The notes below the pieces were generated by a model. That model was not told the DNA's origin and did no database searches. It was given only the letters and a program-made list of their open reading frames with translations. Source: Bacillus sp. FJAT-47783 (GTDB lineage: Bacteria > Bacillota > Bacilli > Bacillales > Aeribacillaceae). Taken from it: a DNA stretch of 59,162 bases. Below are positions 43,409-52,975 of the stretch, in pieces. The stretch is from positions 1-59,162 of the forward strand of contig NZ_JAKZKS010000022.1 in NCBI RefSeq assembly GCF_022808615.1, given 5' to 3'. The translations under genes and the position numbers were made by a program. Within the stretch, counting starts at the first letter, position 1, and the number at the start of each line of letters is the position of its first letter.

Positions 43409-44840
43409 ACCACGTCACCTTCATCCAGTGGCGGTTATCATCCGTCTTTTTAAAATGATTAAAGAATTGATCGCCACCATCCTTATACTTTTAGTCGGTT
43501 TTCCATATAAAGAATATGCTTACCTTGGAATTGCAGGGATTGTCTTGATTCTGATCATTTTAAGTATTCTCCACTGGTGGAAATATACATATCGGATTGA
43601 AGAAAATGAGTTTCGTGTGGAACATGGCATTTTCATTAAGAAAAAAAGATATGTTCCGATTGAACGAATTCAAACAATCCATGTAAGTGCTGGAATAATC
43701 CAGCGTATATTTGGGTTAGTCAAGCTGCAAGTAGAAACGGCCGGCGGATCAGAAGATGCAGAGATTGAACTATCCGCGATTCATGGACGTGATGCGGAGC
43801 AGATACAAACATTGTTACGTGAAAAGAAACATAACTTGTTAGCTAATTCCGATTCATTAGAATTTATAGAAGAAACGTCTAAGCAGATCATTTATAACAT
43901 TAGCCCAAAGCAACTTCTCATCACAGCAGCGACTTCAAGTGGAATTGGGATTGCTCTCTCGATTTTAGCTTTCTTTTCCCAGTTTGACGAGTTATTTGCA
44001 CTTGATAAATTGTATGAAAAACTAGTTGAACGAATCGAAATATTATCGAATGAAGGAGTCACTGCAATCATCCTAATGGTTGTTCTCTTATTGCTCGTTG
44101 CTTGGGGAATCAGTATTATTGGCGTTGTATTGAAATTTGCCCATTTTTCAGTTGAATTAGAAGATGACCAACTCATCATTTCAAGAGGTTTGTTAGAAAA
44201 GCAAAAAGTTACGGTACCTATAGAACGGATACAAGCAATCCAAATTATAGAAAATCCACTAAGACAATGTATTGGCTATGCGACTGTTTTAATTGATACA
44301 GCAGGGAACTCAACGGATGAAGGGATTGGCACGATGCTGTTTCCACTCATTGAAAAAAAGCGAATAAAAGAGACAATCGAACGTTTTATGGATGTAACCA
44401 TCCAACATGAAGTACATAGATTGCCACGTAGAGCGTTACCGCGTATTTGGATAAAAAAATTATTGTGGGCGTTTGTACTCATCATCCCATTATGTATTTT
44501 TTTACAGCCGTGGGGATACCTTTCCCTTGTACTCATTCCGGCGGTTGTGATTTTAGGATATTTTCAATATCGCGATGGCGGGTGGAATATTCATGAAAAT
44601 GAGTTGACTTTATCCTTTCGACGTCTTAGCAAAACAACGGTCATAATGGAACGAAAACGAATTCAATCCATTGAGATGAGCTCATCATTTTTTCAAAGAA
44701 GAAAACGTTTAGCGACAATTTCGAGCTCCGTCATGTCTGGATTTTTAGGTAGTCACTTTTCAGTCGCAGAATTAGATGATCAAGACGCGATCAAGATAGT
44801 TGAATGGTTCTCAAAGACTAAACGAGAAGAAGACAGCTAA
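43401..44840 (+). CDS. ydbT: PH-domain membrane protein YdbT
   Basis: 479 residues from ATG 43401, overlapping ydbS by 8 bp. Three DUF304/bPH2 units (RIEENEFRVEHGIFIKKKRY; VELEDDQLIISRGLLEKQKV; NIHENELTLSFRRLSKTTVI), each followed by an arginine-rich IERIQ/MERKRIQ strand, with three pairs of membrane helices between. Partner of YdbS. Confidence 0.92.
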   Translation: MFEPRHLHPVAVIIRLFKMIKELIATILILLVGFPYKEYAYLGIAGIVLILIILSILHWWKYTYRIEENEFRVEHGIFIKKKRYVPIERIQTIHVSAGIIQRIFGLVKLQVETAGGSEDAEIELSAIHGRDAEQIQTLLREKKHNLLANSDSLEFIEETSKQIIYNISPKQLLITAATSSGIGIALSILAFFSQFDELFALDKLYEKLVERIEILSNEGVTAIILMVVLLLLVAWGISIIGVVLKFAHFSVELEDDQLIISRGLLEKQKVTVPIERIQAIQIIENPLRQCIGYATVLIDTAGNSTDEGIGTMLFPLIEKKRIKETIERFMDVTIQHEVHRLPRRALPRIWIKKLLWAFVLIIPLCIFLQPWGYLSLVLIPAVVILGYFQYRDGGWNIHENELTLSFRRLSKTTVIMERKRIQSIEMSSSFFQRRKRLATISSSVMSGFLGSHFSVAELDDQDAIKIVEWFSKTKREEDS

Positions 44841-44848
44841 TCAAAATA

Positions 44849-44892
44849 AAGAAGCATAGGAGTAGCCTATACTTGCTCCTTGCTTCTTTTTA
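44849..44892 (+). terminator. Terminator of ydbST
   Basis: AAGAAGCA...AGGAG / CTCCT...TGCTTCTT stem followed by TTTAT. Confidence 0.8.
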
Positions 44893-44964
44893 TTCGGTGA
44901 TTCTATAAAGCAATAACATAAAAAAGAGAAAAATCAATATGATCAGGAAACTTTATGTTTATTA

Positions 44965-45564
44965 TCAATGATTGAAGCTGTTCTTTTTGATAAATAAAGG
45001 CGTTACGGCAAAACCGGCAATTAAGCCTGATAAATGGGCGACAACATTTGTATTTGGACTTAAAAAGGTCATGACTAAACCGATAAAGAGAATTGTTAAA
45101 ATGAGTTGTGCATGACGTTTATCCATATAGCGTTGACGATAAAAGGCCATAAATACATACATACCAAATAATCCATAAATCGCGCCAGATGCTCCTACGT
45201 GTATATAATAAGCTGGTTCGATGATAAATGTAGCGATATTAGCCACAATCCCCGTTATTAAGTAAACGAGGGCAAACTTTGCACTTTTTAAAATTCGTTC
45301 GAGAGGCGGGGCGAAAAGGATTAAGGCGATTGTATTAAAAAGCAAGTGTGAAAAAGAAGCATGAAGGAAAATGGGGGAAGCTAATCGCCACCATTCTCCT
45401 GCTTCAATCCCTCCATTATAACCACTAAGTAAACCGAATAATAAGGTGAAAAACGGATAAGGGATTTGTAACATTCCCCATAAAATGACTTGTATAAAGC
45501 AAATGGCTGTTACAATAGGGTATAAATGAATAAAAGTTTTAAAGTCTTCATTTCGAGTAAACAT
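44965..45564 (-). CDS. ydcA: Rhomboid-family membrane protein YdcA
   Basis: 199 residues, six membrane helices. Rhomboid hallmarks: HASFSHLLFNTIAL, the serine in GASGAIYGLFG and the histidine in VVAHLSGLIAGF, so the Ser-His dyad is complete and proteolysis is possible. B. subtilis YdcA, at the same place, is of equal length. Oriented against its neighbours; the strong Shine-Dalgarno AAGGAGC precedes the ATG. Confidence 0.92.
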   Translation of the reverse strand: MFTRNEDFKTFIHLYPIVTAICFIQVILWGMLQIPYPFFTLLFGLLSGYNGGIEAGEWWRLASPIFLHASFSHLLFNTIALILFAPPLERILKSAKFALVYLITGIVANIATFIIEPAYYIHVGASGAIYGLFGMYVFMAFYRQRYMDKRHAQLILTILFIGLVMTFLSPNTNVVAHLSGLIAGFAVTPLFIKKNSFNH

Positions 45565-45661
45565 ATAACAGCTCCTTTAAGGTGGACAAGATCATTTCTT
45601 TATTAACTTGTATGAACGAAAAAGGTAAAATAGTACAAGAAAAGGAAAAAGGTGAAAAGGT

Positions 45662-46024
45662 ATGATTGCAGGGATTGGACTCGATATTGTTGAGTTAGAT
45701 CGAATAGCTGAAATTATAAAGAGGAATCCAAAGTTTATTCATCGGGTATTAACAGTAAATGAACAAAATCGTCTCTCCCAACTATCAGAAACACGGAAAG
45801 TAGAATATGTAGCAGGCCGATTTGCGGTAAAAGAAGCTTTTAGCAAAGCACTTGGAACAGGAATTGGCGAACAATTAAGCTTTTTAGATATCGAAGTTTT
45901 AAACGATGAGCTTGGAAAACCTGTTTTGAAACAAAATGTGACAAAACATACCGTTCATGTAACGATTTCACATAGTAGGCAATTTGCTGTTGCCCAAGTA
46001 ATTATCGAAATGATTGAATGCTAG
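45662..46024 (+). CDS. acpS: Holo-[acyl-carrier-protein] synthase AcpS
   Basis: 120 residues. GIGLDIVELDRIAEI at the N-terminus and RFAVKEAFSKALGTGIG with the Mg-binding D and E residues. It moves 4'-phosphopantetheine from CoA to apo-ACP for fatty-acid synthesis. Shine-Dalgarno AAAGGTGAAAAGG. Confidence 0.96.
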   Translation: MIAGIGLDIVELDRIAEIIKRNPKFIHRVLTVNEQNRLSQLSETRKVEYVAGRFAVKEAFSKALGTGIGEQLSFLDIEVLNDELGKPVLKQNVTKHTVHVTISHSRQFAVAQVIIEMIEC

Positions 46025-46197
46025 TCTGCATAAATGGCTTCCTTGTCTCATATATTTTTAGTGCGATAAGGGAGACAAGTCAATGACGCCTTTTAAAACG
46101 AGAAACAGGCTGTGCTGTCTGAAAGAACAGAAAAAGGCTAATTGATGGAAAAACAACTCCCATTTAACGTCATTTGAGACAAAGGGGTTGAAAAAAC

Positions 46198-47214
46198 TTG
46201 AGGAGAGGTTTAGCTTTATCGGTCATTTTATTGCTATTCATCGGAGTTCTCGCTGCATGTGGAGGGAAATCTCAAGAAGACATTACGAATTCACTAAATA
46301 AAAAAGTTGAAGATCTAAAAGGGTACAAAGCGGATGCGAAAATGACAATTCAAACCGGGGAGGAACCACAAGTATATGAGGTGGCAATTTGGCATAAAAA
46401 ACCGGACTATTACCGAGTAGCATTAAAAAATGCTAGTAAAGAACAAAGCCAAATTATTCTCCGAAATGATGATGGAGTTTTTGTATTAACACCTGCCCTA
46501 AATAAGAGCTTCCGTTTTCAAAGTGAATGGCCGCAAAACAGCAGTCAAGCATACTTGTACGAATCTTTAGTAAAAGATGTAAAACAAGATTCGGAGGCTA
46601 CGTTCCAAGCTGTTGAAAAATCTTACGTTTTTGAGACGAAGACGAATTATCAAAACAGTAATATGCTCCCATATCAAGAAATCACATTTAATAAGGATTT
46701 ATCGCCAAAAGGTGTCAAGGTCATGGATGTAGATAAAAATCCACTTGTCACTGTTGAGTTTTCGAATTTTGAAATCGACCCGAAATTTGATCAAAATGCA
46801 TTCGATATGGAGAAAAACATGTCTAATGCCCAAGTGGATATTCCGACATTAGCACAGCCGGATGAAGAGAAGTTTGCCGTGATGTATCCGCTTGAAGACA
46901 AACTGCCGATGGGAGTCACTTTAAAGCAAGAAAAAGAAGTGATAACAGATAATGGTAAACGAGTTGTTTTAACATATAGTGGAGATGATCGCTCCTTTAC
47001 ACTAATTCAAGAACGCTCGGAAGTCGCTCCTGTCACAGCTTCAGAGTTTGTTAGTGGTGAACCGGTTGATCTCGGTTTTACGGTTGGAGCACTTACAGAA
47101 AACTCTATTTCGTGGACATATGATGGGGTTGACTACATGCTTGCTTCAAGTGAATTAACGCAAGATGAAATGGTTACAATCGCACAATCAGTCCAAGCGC
47201 AGGCAGGGAAATAA
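46198..47214 (+). CDS. ydcC: LolA-like lipoprotein YdcC
   Basis: 338 residues, TTG start after AAAGGGGTTG. Signal peptide with the lipobox LAAC (cysteine 21), then a beta-rich DUF4367/LolA-type body (VEDLKGYKADAKMTIQTGEE; VLTPALNKSFRFQSEWPQ). Syntenic with B. subtilis ydcC, which is made during sporulation. Anchored on the outer face of the membrane. Confidence 0.9.
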   Translation: MRRGLALSVILLLFIGVLAACGGKSQEDITNSLNKKVEDLKGYKADAKMTIQTGEEPQVYEVAIWHKKPDYYRVALKNASKEQSQIILRNDDGVFVLTPALNKSFRFQSEWPQNSSQAYLYESLVKDVKQDSEATFQAVEKSYVFETKTNYQNSNMLPYQEITFNKDLSPKGVKVMDVDKNPLVTVEFSNFEIDPKFDQNAFDMEKNMSNAQVDIPTLAQPDEEKFAVMYPLEDKLPMGVTLKQEKEVITDNGKRVVLTYSGDDRSFTLIQERSEVAPVTASEFVSGEPVDLGFTVGALTENSISWTYDGVDYMLASSELTQDEMVTIAQSVQAQAGK

Positions 47215-47220
47215 CTTTTG

Positions 47221-47261
47221 ATCGAGCGGTGTGATCCCCGCTCGATTTTTCTCTTTTTTTA
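47221..47261 (+). terminator. Terminator of ydcC
   Basis: ATCGAGCGG / CCGCTCGAT stem with a 7-base loop followed by TTTTCTCTTTTTTT. Confidence 0.92.
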
Positions 47262-47394
47262 GAAGGGCTCTTTATTGCTCAATTGCCGACAGTTACGACC
47301 CTAATCAAAATATGTTCTCTACAATGACAAAAAAATCATGGTAAAATGAAGTATAAAAACATTCGTACAATTATAATAGAGGATGGGGACATAG

Positions 47395-48540
47395 ATGAAC
47401 AAGTATTATCGAGATACGTGGGCAGAAGTAAACTTAGATCATATTGAAGCGAATGTTCGATCGCTAAAGAGGCATTTACCTGAGGAAACAGCCATTATAG
47501 CTGTTGTAAAAGCAAACGCTTACGGTCACGGTGATGTTGAAGTGGCCAATGCTGCACTGAGAGCGGGTGCTTCAAGACTTGCCGTTGCTTTTTTAGATGA
47601 AGCGCTTGCACTACGCGAGAAGGGAGTAACGGTACCTATTCTTGTGATGGGGGCAGCTAGACCAAGTGATATAGGCATTGCCGCTAAACATCATATTGCA
47701 TTAACAGCTTATTCGATTGATTGGCTAAAGCAAGCTGGGAGCTATGACACAAAAGAGAGCGTTCCTATTCATATTAAATTAGATACTGGGATGGGCAGGC
47801 TTGGTGTTAAACAACGTGATGAGCTAGAAGAAGTGCTAACTTTTATAGAGAAGCATCCATCTTTTTGTTTAGAAGGAGTTTTTACTCATTTTGCTACAGC
47901 AGATGAGAAAGATAAAACGTACTTTGACAAGCAATATGAACGATTCCTTGAATTAATAGAACACGTTAATCAAAAAAATGTCATCATTCATTGTGCAAAT
48001 AGTGCTACGAGCTTACGCTTTCCAAAAAAAGTGTTCAATGCTGTACGCTTTGGAATTTCTATGTATGGACTAGCACCTTCTGCTGACATTGTGGACGAGA
48101 TACCTTTCGCATTAAAAGAGGCTTTCTCTTTACATTCATCCATTGTTCATATTAAAAAAATGAAAAAAGGTGAAAAAATCAGCTATGGCGCCACTTATAC
48201 AGCAAATGAAGATGAATGGATTGGAACAGTACCTATTGGGTATGCTGACGGATGGATTCGTCGGTTATCGGGTTTCGAAGTGTTAGTAGAGGGAGAACGC
48301 GTACCAATTGTCGGTCGAATTTGTATGGACCAGCTTATGATAAAGCTTCATAAGAAACAGCCGCTCGGAACAAAAGTAACGCTTATCGGTACACAAAATG
48401 GTCAAACTATTTCCGTTGATGAAGTTGCCAAAAGGCTAGATACCATTAATTATGAGGTCCCGTGTATGATTGGTTGGCGAGTACCTCGTATCTTTTTAAA
48501 AAACGGGCGTATAATGGAAGTGAGAAATTCGCTACTATAA
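47395..48540 (+). CDS. alr: Alanine racemase
   Basis: 381 residues, fold type III. PLP lysine in AVVKANAYGHG (K39), LDTGMGRLG, catalytic tyrosine region KISYGATYTA, and GYADGWIRRLS. It supplies D-alanine to Ddl and teichoic acids. ATG follows GAGGATGGGG. Confidence 0.96.
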   Translation: MNKYYRDTWAEVNLDHIEANVRSLKRHLPEETAIIAVVKANAYGHGDVEVANAALRAGASRLAVAFLDEALALREKGVTVPILVMGAARPSDIGIAAKHHIALTAYSIDWLKQAGSYDTKESVPIHIKLDTGMGRLGVKQRDELEEVLTFIEKHPSFCLEGVFTHFATADEKDKTYFDKQYERFLELIEHVNQKNVIIHCANSATSLRFPKKVFNAVRFGISMYGLAPSADIVDEIPFALKEAFSLHSSIVHIKKMKKGEKISYGATYTANEDEWIGTVPIGYADGWIRRLSGFEVLVEGERVPIVGRICMDQLMIKLHKKQPLGTKVTLIGTQNGQTISVDEVAKRLDTINYEVPCMIGWRVPRIFLKNGRIMEVRNSLL

Positions 48541-48685
48541 ATTCTTTTTTTATGAATAAAAAAATCCATAAATTGTCGATAATAGTGGAGAAATCAATAA
48601 AAATGGCTTTAATTCACCAAGTATAAGTGATATTATTGAAGGTGGAATAGAGAATGGCTGTGTAGATCGGTGGAGGTGTATGTTT

Positions 48686-48967
48686 GTGTCTGAATCCAGC
48701 GCAACAACAGAAATTTTAGTTCGGTTACCGCAAACACTCGTATCTGAAATTGATGGTTTAGCGAAACAAGAAAACGGGAATAGAAATGACCTTATTTATC
48801 AAGCCACAAAAATGTATTTACGCGAACGTAAAAAGCGACAAATTCGTGAATCGATGAGACGTGGATATATGGAAATGGCAAAAATTAATTTAAACATCGC
48901 TTCCGAAGCATTTTTGGCTGAATATGAAGCGGACCATACCGTTGAACGTTTAGTAAGCGGGGGGTAA
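48686..48967 (+). CDS. ndoAI: Antitoxin NdoAI (EndoAI, MazE-like)
   Basis: 93 residues from GTG 48686, eight bases after GGAGGT (an ATG two codons earlier is too close). N-terminal ribbon-helix-helix ([21 protein letters not shown]...[12 protein letters not shown]) and the C-terminal [15 protein letters not shown] and TVERLVSGG that wraps the toxin. It neutralises NdoA and may repress the operon. Confidence 0.95.
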   Translation: MSESSATTEILVRLPQTLVSEIDGLAKQENGNRNDLIYQATKMYLRERKKRQIRESMRRGYMEMAKINLNIASEAFLAEYEADHTVERLVSGG

Positions 48968-48971
48968 TCAT

Positions 48972-49322
48972 TTGATTGTAAAACGAGGCGACGTTTATTT
49001 TGCTGACTTATCCCCTGTTGTTGGTTCCGAGCAAGGAGGCGTTCGTCCAGTTTTAATTATTCAAAACGACATTGGAAATCGTTTCAGTCCTACGGTTATA
49101 GTTGCGGCTATCACGGCTCAAATTCAAAAGGCAAAGCTGCCTACGCATGTTGAAATTGACGCCAAACGGTACGGTTTTGAACGTGATTCAGTTATTTTGC
49201 TCGAGCAAATTAGAACCATTGATAAACAAAGGTTAACTGATAAAATTACACACTTAGATGACGAAATGATGGATAAAGTAGATGAGGCCTTGCAAATAAG
49301 CTTAGGACTTATCGACTTTTAA
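48972..49322 (+). CDS. ndoA: mRNA interferase toxin NdoA (EndoA, MazF-like)
   Basis: 116 residues, TTG start 4 bp after the antitoxin gene. MazF fold: [41 protein letters not shown] and [15 protein letters not shown]. It cuts mRNA at UACAU in B. subtilis. Upstream of the SigB module, as in related genomes. Confidence 0.96.
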   Translation: MIVKRGDVYFADLSPVVGSEQGGVRPVLIIQNDIGNRFSPTVIVAAITAQIQKAKLPTHVEIDAKRYGFERDSVILLEQIRTIDKQRLTDKITHLDDEMMDKVDEALQISLGLIDF

Positions 49323-49346
49323 TGCACTCATAATATATGTATCACT

Positions 49347-49380
49347 AGTTGCCAACGTATGTGGCAACTTTTTTTTATTT
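49347..49380 (+). terminator. Terminator of ndoAI-ndoA
   Basis: AGTTGCCA / TGGCAACT stem with a 7-base loop followed by seven T. Confidence 0.9.
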
Positions 49381-49481
49381 TTGTAACAATTCTTTACGAT
49401 TGTTATGAGAAAATGTCCAGTACGAATTTGAAAAGGTATAATAAGAGAAAGAATTTTTTATAAATGGAGGAGGAGTTGAAA

Positions 49482-50315
49482 ATGGGAGAGAGTGGACTTA
49501 ACTCAATACCAACCTTTATCGAGATGAATCGGGAGGAAATTTTACAAGAATGGATTGAACAATTGTTTGAAGAAAAAGAACAATATTCAAACACGGTAAC
49601 AGAGCAAGTTTTTGTTAATATTGCGAATGAGTATGTAAACATATTAAATACATATTATTTTACTCCAGATCAAGACATTTCGGATAAAGCACATGAGTTG
49701 TCGCAAAAGCTCGTTCAAGCTGGTTGGCCGATTCATATGGTAACGAGAAGCTTAAATAGTTTTGAACGAATTGTTTTTCAAAAGATGGCTGAAAAGGAAA
49801 CGGCAGAACGACATGTAGATCTTTTATGGTATATTGAACAAACTGTCTCCCCAATTAATGCAGAGCTTCTTCAGCAATATACAGCGTCATATGAGCGTAC
49901 CATTAGTTTGCAAAAAATTGCACTTCAAGAATTATCCGCTCCATTAATTCCGGTGTTTGAGCATATTACGGTGATGCCATTAGTCGGTACAATTGATACA
50001 GACCGAGCGAAGCGTATAATGGAAAATTTACTTAACGGTGTGGTGAAATATCGTTCTGAAGTCGTCTTGATTGATATTACTGGTGTTCCAGTAGTCGATA
50101 CGATGGTGGCACATCATATCATTCAAGCAGCGGAGGCGGTTAGACTAGTTGGGGCAAAATGTCTATTAGTTGGTATTCGCCCAGAGATTGCCCAGACAAT
50201 CGTTAACTTAGGGATAGATTTGAACAAAATTACAACGAAAAACACGCTCTTAAAAGGAATTGAAGCCGCATTAGCGATGACGAATCGGAAAATTGTTGAA
50301 ATGGGGGTTGAATAA
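49482..50315 (+). CDS. rsbRA: Stressosome co-antagonist RsbRA
   Basis: 277 residues from ATG 49482 with GGAGGAGGAG. N-terminal non-haem globin-like helical sensor domain (to about 150), then a STAS domain: [39 protein letters not shown] with the phosphorylatable threonine, [15 protein letters not shown]. With RsbS it forms the stressosome that holds RsbT. The stop overlaps rsbS. Confidence 0.95.
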   Translation: MGESGLNSIPTFIEMNREEILQEWIEQLFEEKEQYSNTVTEQVFVNIANEYVNILNTYYFTPDQDISDKAHELSQKLVQAGWPIHMVTRSLNSFERIVFQKMAEKETAERHVDLLWYIEQTVSPINAELLQQYTASYERTISLQKIALQELSAPLIPVFEHITVMPLVGTIDTDRAKRIMENLLNGVVKYRSEVVLIDITGVPVVDTMVAHHIIQAAEAVRLVGAKCLLVGIRPEIAQTIVNLGIDLNKITTKNTLLKGIEAALAMTNRKIVEMGVE

Positions 50316-50686
50316 TGTATATTCAAAGAATTCCAATCTTGAAGCTGTATAATTGTTTGCTCGTCTCCATCCAATTGGAGCTTGATGATAAGACAGCGTT
50401 GCAGTTTCAAGAGGATTTACTAAAAAAAATACATACAACAGGTGCTAGAGGAGTTGCAATTGATTTAACTTCTGTAGAAGTCATTGATTCATTTATTGCC
50501 AAAATATTAGGTGATGTGATTAGCATGTCGAAATTAATGGGGGCAAAGGTTGTTCTAACGGGCATTCAGCCGGCTGTGGCCATCACATTAATTGAGCTAG
50601 GGATTGAACTAGAGGATGTTCAAACGGCTTTAGATTTAGAGAAGGGATTAGAGCGACTGCAACGGGAGTTAGGGGATAGCCAATGA
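50315..50686 (+). CDS. rsbS: Stressosome scaffold RsbS
   Basis: 123 residues, single STAS domain. [40 protein letters not shown] with the serine (S59 type) phosphorylated by RsbT, and [20 protein letters not shown] overlaps the rsbRA stop by one base. Confidence 0.95.
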   Translation: MYIQRIPILKLYNCLLVSIQLELDDKTALQFQEDLLKKIHTTGARGVAIDLTSVEVIDSFIAKILGDVISMSKLMGAKVVLTGIQPAVAITLIELGIELEDVQTALDLEKGLERLQRELGDSQ

Positions 50687-51084
50687 CCAACAAATCTTGT
50701 GTGAAAATTGTGACCGAATGGGACATTGTGGCAGCCCGTCAATTAGGTCGAAACGTGGCAAAGGAGCTAGGTTTTGGTTCTGTGGATCAAGCAAGAATTA
50801 CGACTGCAATAAGTGAATTAGCAAGAAATATTTATTTATATGCTGAAGAGGGCCAAATATGTATTGAAAAGATAAAAAATCTCGGGAAAAGTGGAATGAA
50901 AATAACAGCAAAAGATAAAGGTCCTGGAATTACCGATATTCGTAAAGTGATGGAAGATGGCTTTTCCACGTCCGGGGGCTTAGGAGCTGGTCTCCCAGGG
51001 GTGAAGCGATTAATGGACGAATTTGATATTATTTCTCAAATTGGTGAAAGTACAGAAGTGACGGTTATCAAATGGCTTCGTTAG
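50683..51084 (+). CDS. rsbT: Serine/threonine kinase RsbT
   Basis: 133 residues, GHKL ATPase fold: [14 protein letters not shown] (N box), DKGPGITDI (G1), [16 protein letters not shown] (G2). It phosphorylates RsbR/RsbS, then activates RsbU. Overlaps rsbS by 4 bp. Confidence 0.95.
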   Translation: MTNKSCVKIVTEWDIVAARQLGRNVAKELGFGSVDQARITTAISELARNIYLYAEEGQICIEKIKNLGKSGMKITAKDKGPGITDIRKVMEDGFSTSGGLGAGLPGVKRLMDEFDIISQIGESTEVTVIKWLR

Positions 51085-51097
51085 GAGGAGCTAACTT

Positions 51098-52105
51098 ATG
51101 AAAGATAAAAAAGACATTTTAGCTATATATAAAGATTTAGTAAGTTCTTATATAGACAATAGAACGGAAGAAGCATTATACGAAGGGCAAAAATTTAGTC
51201 GGCATATTATTGAACATCAAATTCCACCTGATGAAATCGTTAGTATGCACAAAAAAATAACAGAGGAATTATTTCCTAATTTACCACCATCTCTATTTCA
51301 TTCATTAGACTTTTTATTGGAAGTGATGATTGGTTACGGATTAGCCTATCAGGAGCATCAATCTTTACGTGATCAGCAACAGGAATTGAAGTCAGAAATT
51401 GAGATTGCTGCAAATGTTCAGCAAACATTACTAGAAACAGAAGTTCCTACTTTAGATTGTTTAGATATCGGTGTTAAAAGTGTCCCGGCAAAAATAATGA
51501 ATGGGGATTACTATCATTTTGTTCAAGATGACGATATCGTAAGTGTAGCAATTGCGGATGTTATTGGAAAAGGGATACCGGCAGCCTTATGTATGTCGAT
51601 GATTAAATACGCGATGGATAGCTTGCCTGAATCACGTAAAAGTCCAAGTCGTGTTTTAGAGAACTTAAACAGCGTTGTTGAACAAAATGTAGATTCTAAC
51701 ATGTTTATTACGATGTTTTTCGGTATGTACAATGCGGCAAATCATACTTTTACTTATTCGTCTGCTGGTCATGAACCTGGTTTTTATTTTTCGGCAAAAG
51801 ACGATACCTTTTATGATTTGAGAACAAAAGGACTCGTTTTAGGGATTAATCGACATATTCAATACCGACAGTACGAAAAGTCATTACAAGCTGGTGATTT
51901 TATCGTCCTTCTTTCCGATGGAGTAACAGAAACGAGGACAAAGGATGGATTTGTAGAACGCAGTACGGTTACGGAAGCTATTCGAAAATATATGCATTTA
52001 TCCGCTCAAGAATGTGTGGAGCATGTTTACAATGAATTTGAAAGAATGCAAGATTTTGAGCTTCAGGATGACTTTACATTCATTCTATTGCGTCGAAAGG
52101 TTTAA
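51098..52105 (+). CDS. rsbU: PP2C phosphatase RsbU
   Basis: 335 residues. The N-terminal helical domain (1-85) binds RsbT. The PP2C/SpoIIE domain follows, with NGDYYHFVQ, VAIADVIGKGIPAALCMSMI, and LLSDGVTETR and LQDDFTFILL at the metal centre. It dephosphorylates RsbV. Shine-Dalgarno AGGAGG. Its last codons overlap a SigB promoter. Confidence 0.95.
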   Translation: MKDKKDILAIYKDLVSSYIDNRTEEALYEGQKFSRHIIEHQIPPDEIVSMHKKITEELFPNLPPSLFHSLDFLLEVMIGYGLAYQEHQSLRDQQQELKSEIEIAANVQQTLLETEVPTLDCLDIGVKSVPAKIMNGDYYHFVQDDDIVSVAIADVIGKGIPAALCMSMIKYAMDSLPESRKSPSRVLENLNSVVEQNVDSNMFITMFFGMYNAANHTFTYSSAGHEPGFYFSAKDDTFYDLRTKGLVLGINRHIQYRQYEKSLQAGDFIVLLSDGVTETRTKDGFVERSTVTEAIRKYMHLSAQECVEHVYNEFERMQDFELQDDFTFILLRRKV

Positions 52106-52125
52106 TTTTCGTGACAGCAGGGTAA
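52100..52125 (+). promoter_or_regulatory. SigB promoter upstream of rsbV
   Basis: GTTTAA, 14-bp spacer, GGGTAA, against the consensus GTTTAA-N12-15-GGGTAT. The -35 overlaps the rsbU stop codon; rsbV starts 45 bp after the -10. It gives the autoregulated rsbV-rsbW-sigB-rsbX transcript, as in B. subtilis. Confidence 0.9.
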
Positions 52126-52169
52126 ATGTTATAGAAAGAAATGAGTCCTTTTAGGTGGAGGGATCGTTT

Positions 52170-52502
52170 ATGAATTTAGCCATTGATATAAACGAAAAGA
52201 TGAACCAAATACATGTACAATTGTCAGGAGAAATTGATGCTTATACTGCTCCTAAATTAAAAGAAGAACTATATCCGTTTGCAGAAAAAGAGAATGCTTG
52301 CATCATCATATGCTTGAAGGATGTCGGTTATATGGATAGTACGGGATTAGGTGTTTTTGTTGGTTTGTTGAAATCTGTTCGAAAACGAAATGGTCAATTA
52401 ACATTAACTGGATTATCTAACAGATTAGAGAGGTTGTTTACCATTACTGGATTAAGTGACATCATCAACATTACAACAAATGCGGTAGGTGAAAACGAAT
52501 GA
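52170..52502 (+). CDS. rsbV: Anti-anti-sigma factor RsbV
   Basis: 110 residues from ATG 52170 (GGTGGAGGG upstream). STAS domain with QLSGEIDAYTAPKLKEEL and CLKDVGYMDSTGLGVFVGLL, which holds the serine phosphorylated by RsbW. Unphosphorylated it takes RsbW from SigB. Overlaps rsbW. Confidence 0.95.
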   Translation: MNLAIDINEKMNQIHVQLSGEIDAYTAPKLKEELYPFAEKENACIIICLKDVGYMDSTGLGVFVGLLKSVRKRNGQLTLTGLSNRLERLFTITGLSDIINITTNAVGENE

Positions 52503-52975
52503 CAAATAAGGATTACGTAGAAATGAAGATTCCTGCCAAACCTGAATTTATTGGTGTTGTTCGCTTAACCGTATCCGGTATCGCAAGTCGAATGGGCTTT
52601 ACTTATGACGAAATTGAAGATTTAAAAGTGGCAACGAGTGAAGCGTGTACAAATGCCGTTAAACATGCCTACGAAGAGGAAGTGGGTGAAATAGTCATTG
52701 GGTTTAGGATGAATGAGGATCGTTTAGAAATTATGGTAGCCGATAACGGAAAAAGCTTTGAGTTCCCAAACCTTAAGGAACAACTTGGGCCATATTCTCC
52801 TTCTGTTCCGATAGAAGAATTGAATGAAGGAGGGTTAGGGCTATTTTTAATTGATACGCTAATGGACGAGGTTAAAGTACACGCAGAATCTGGTGTAACC
52901 GTCTTTATGACTAAGTTATTAAATGAGGAGAGAATAGACAATGACGCCATTATCTCCAAAACAGAAACGAAGTAA
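52499..52975 (+). CDS. rsbW: Anti-sigma factor and kinase RsbW
   Basis: 158 residues, GHKL fold: LKVATSEACTNAVKHAYEEE (N box), VADNGKSF (G1), GGLGLFLIDTLMDEV (G2). It binds SigB and phosphorylates RsbV. The end overlaps sigB by 35 bp, a tight translational coupling that keeps the partners balanced. Confidence 0.95.
   Translation: MTNKDYVEMKIPAKPEFIGVVRLTVSGIASRMGFTYDEIEDLKVATSEACTNAVKHAYEEEVGEIVIGFRMNEDRLEIMVADNGKSFEFPNLKEQLGPYSPSVPIEELNEGGLGLFLIDTLMDEVKVHAESGVTVFMTKLLNEERIDNDAIISKTETK

Noticed and set aside
48686-49322. NdoAI/NdoA as a mobile toxin-antitoxin island
   Set aside because: Position after alr and before rsbRA is the ancestral chromosomal one in Bacillus, so it is core genome.
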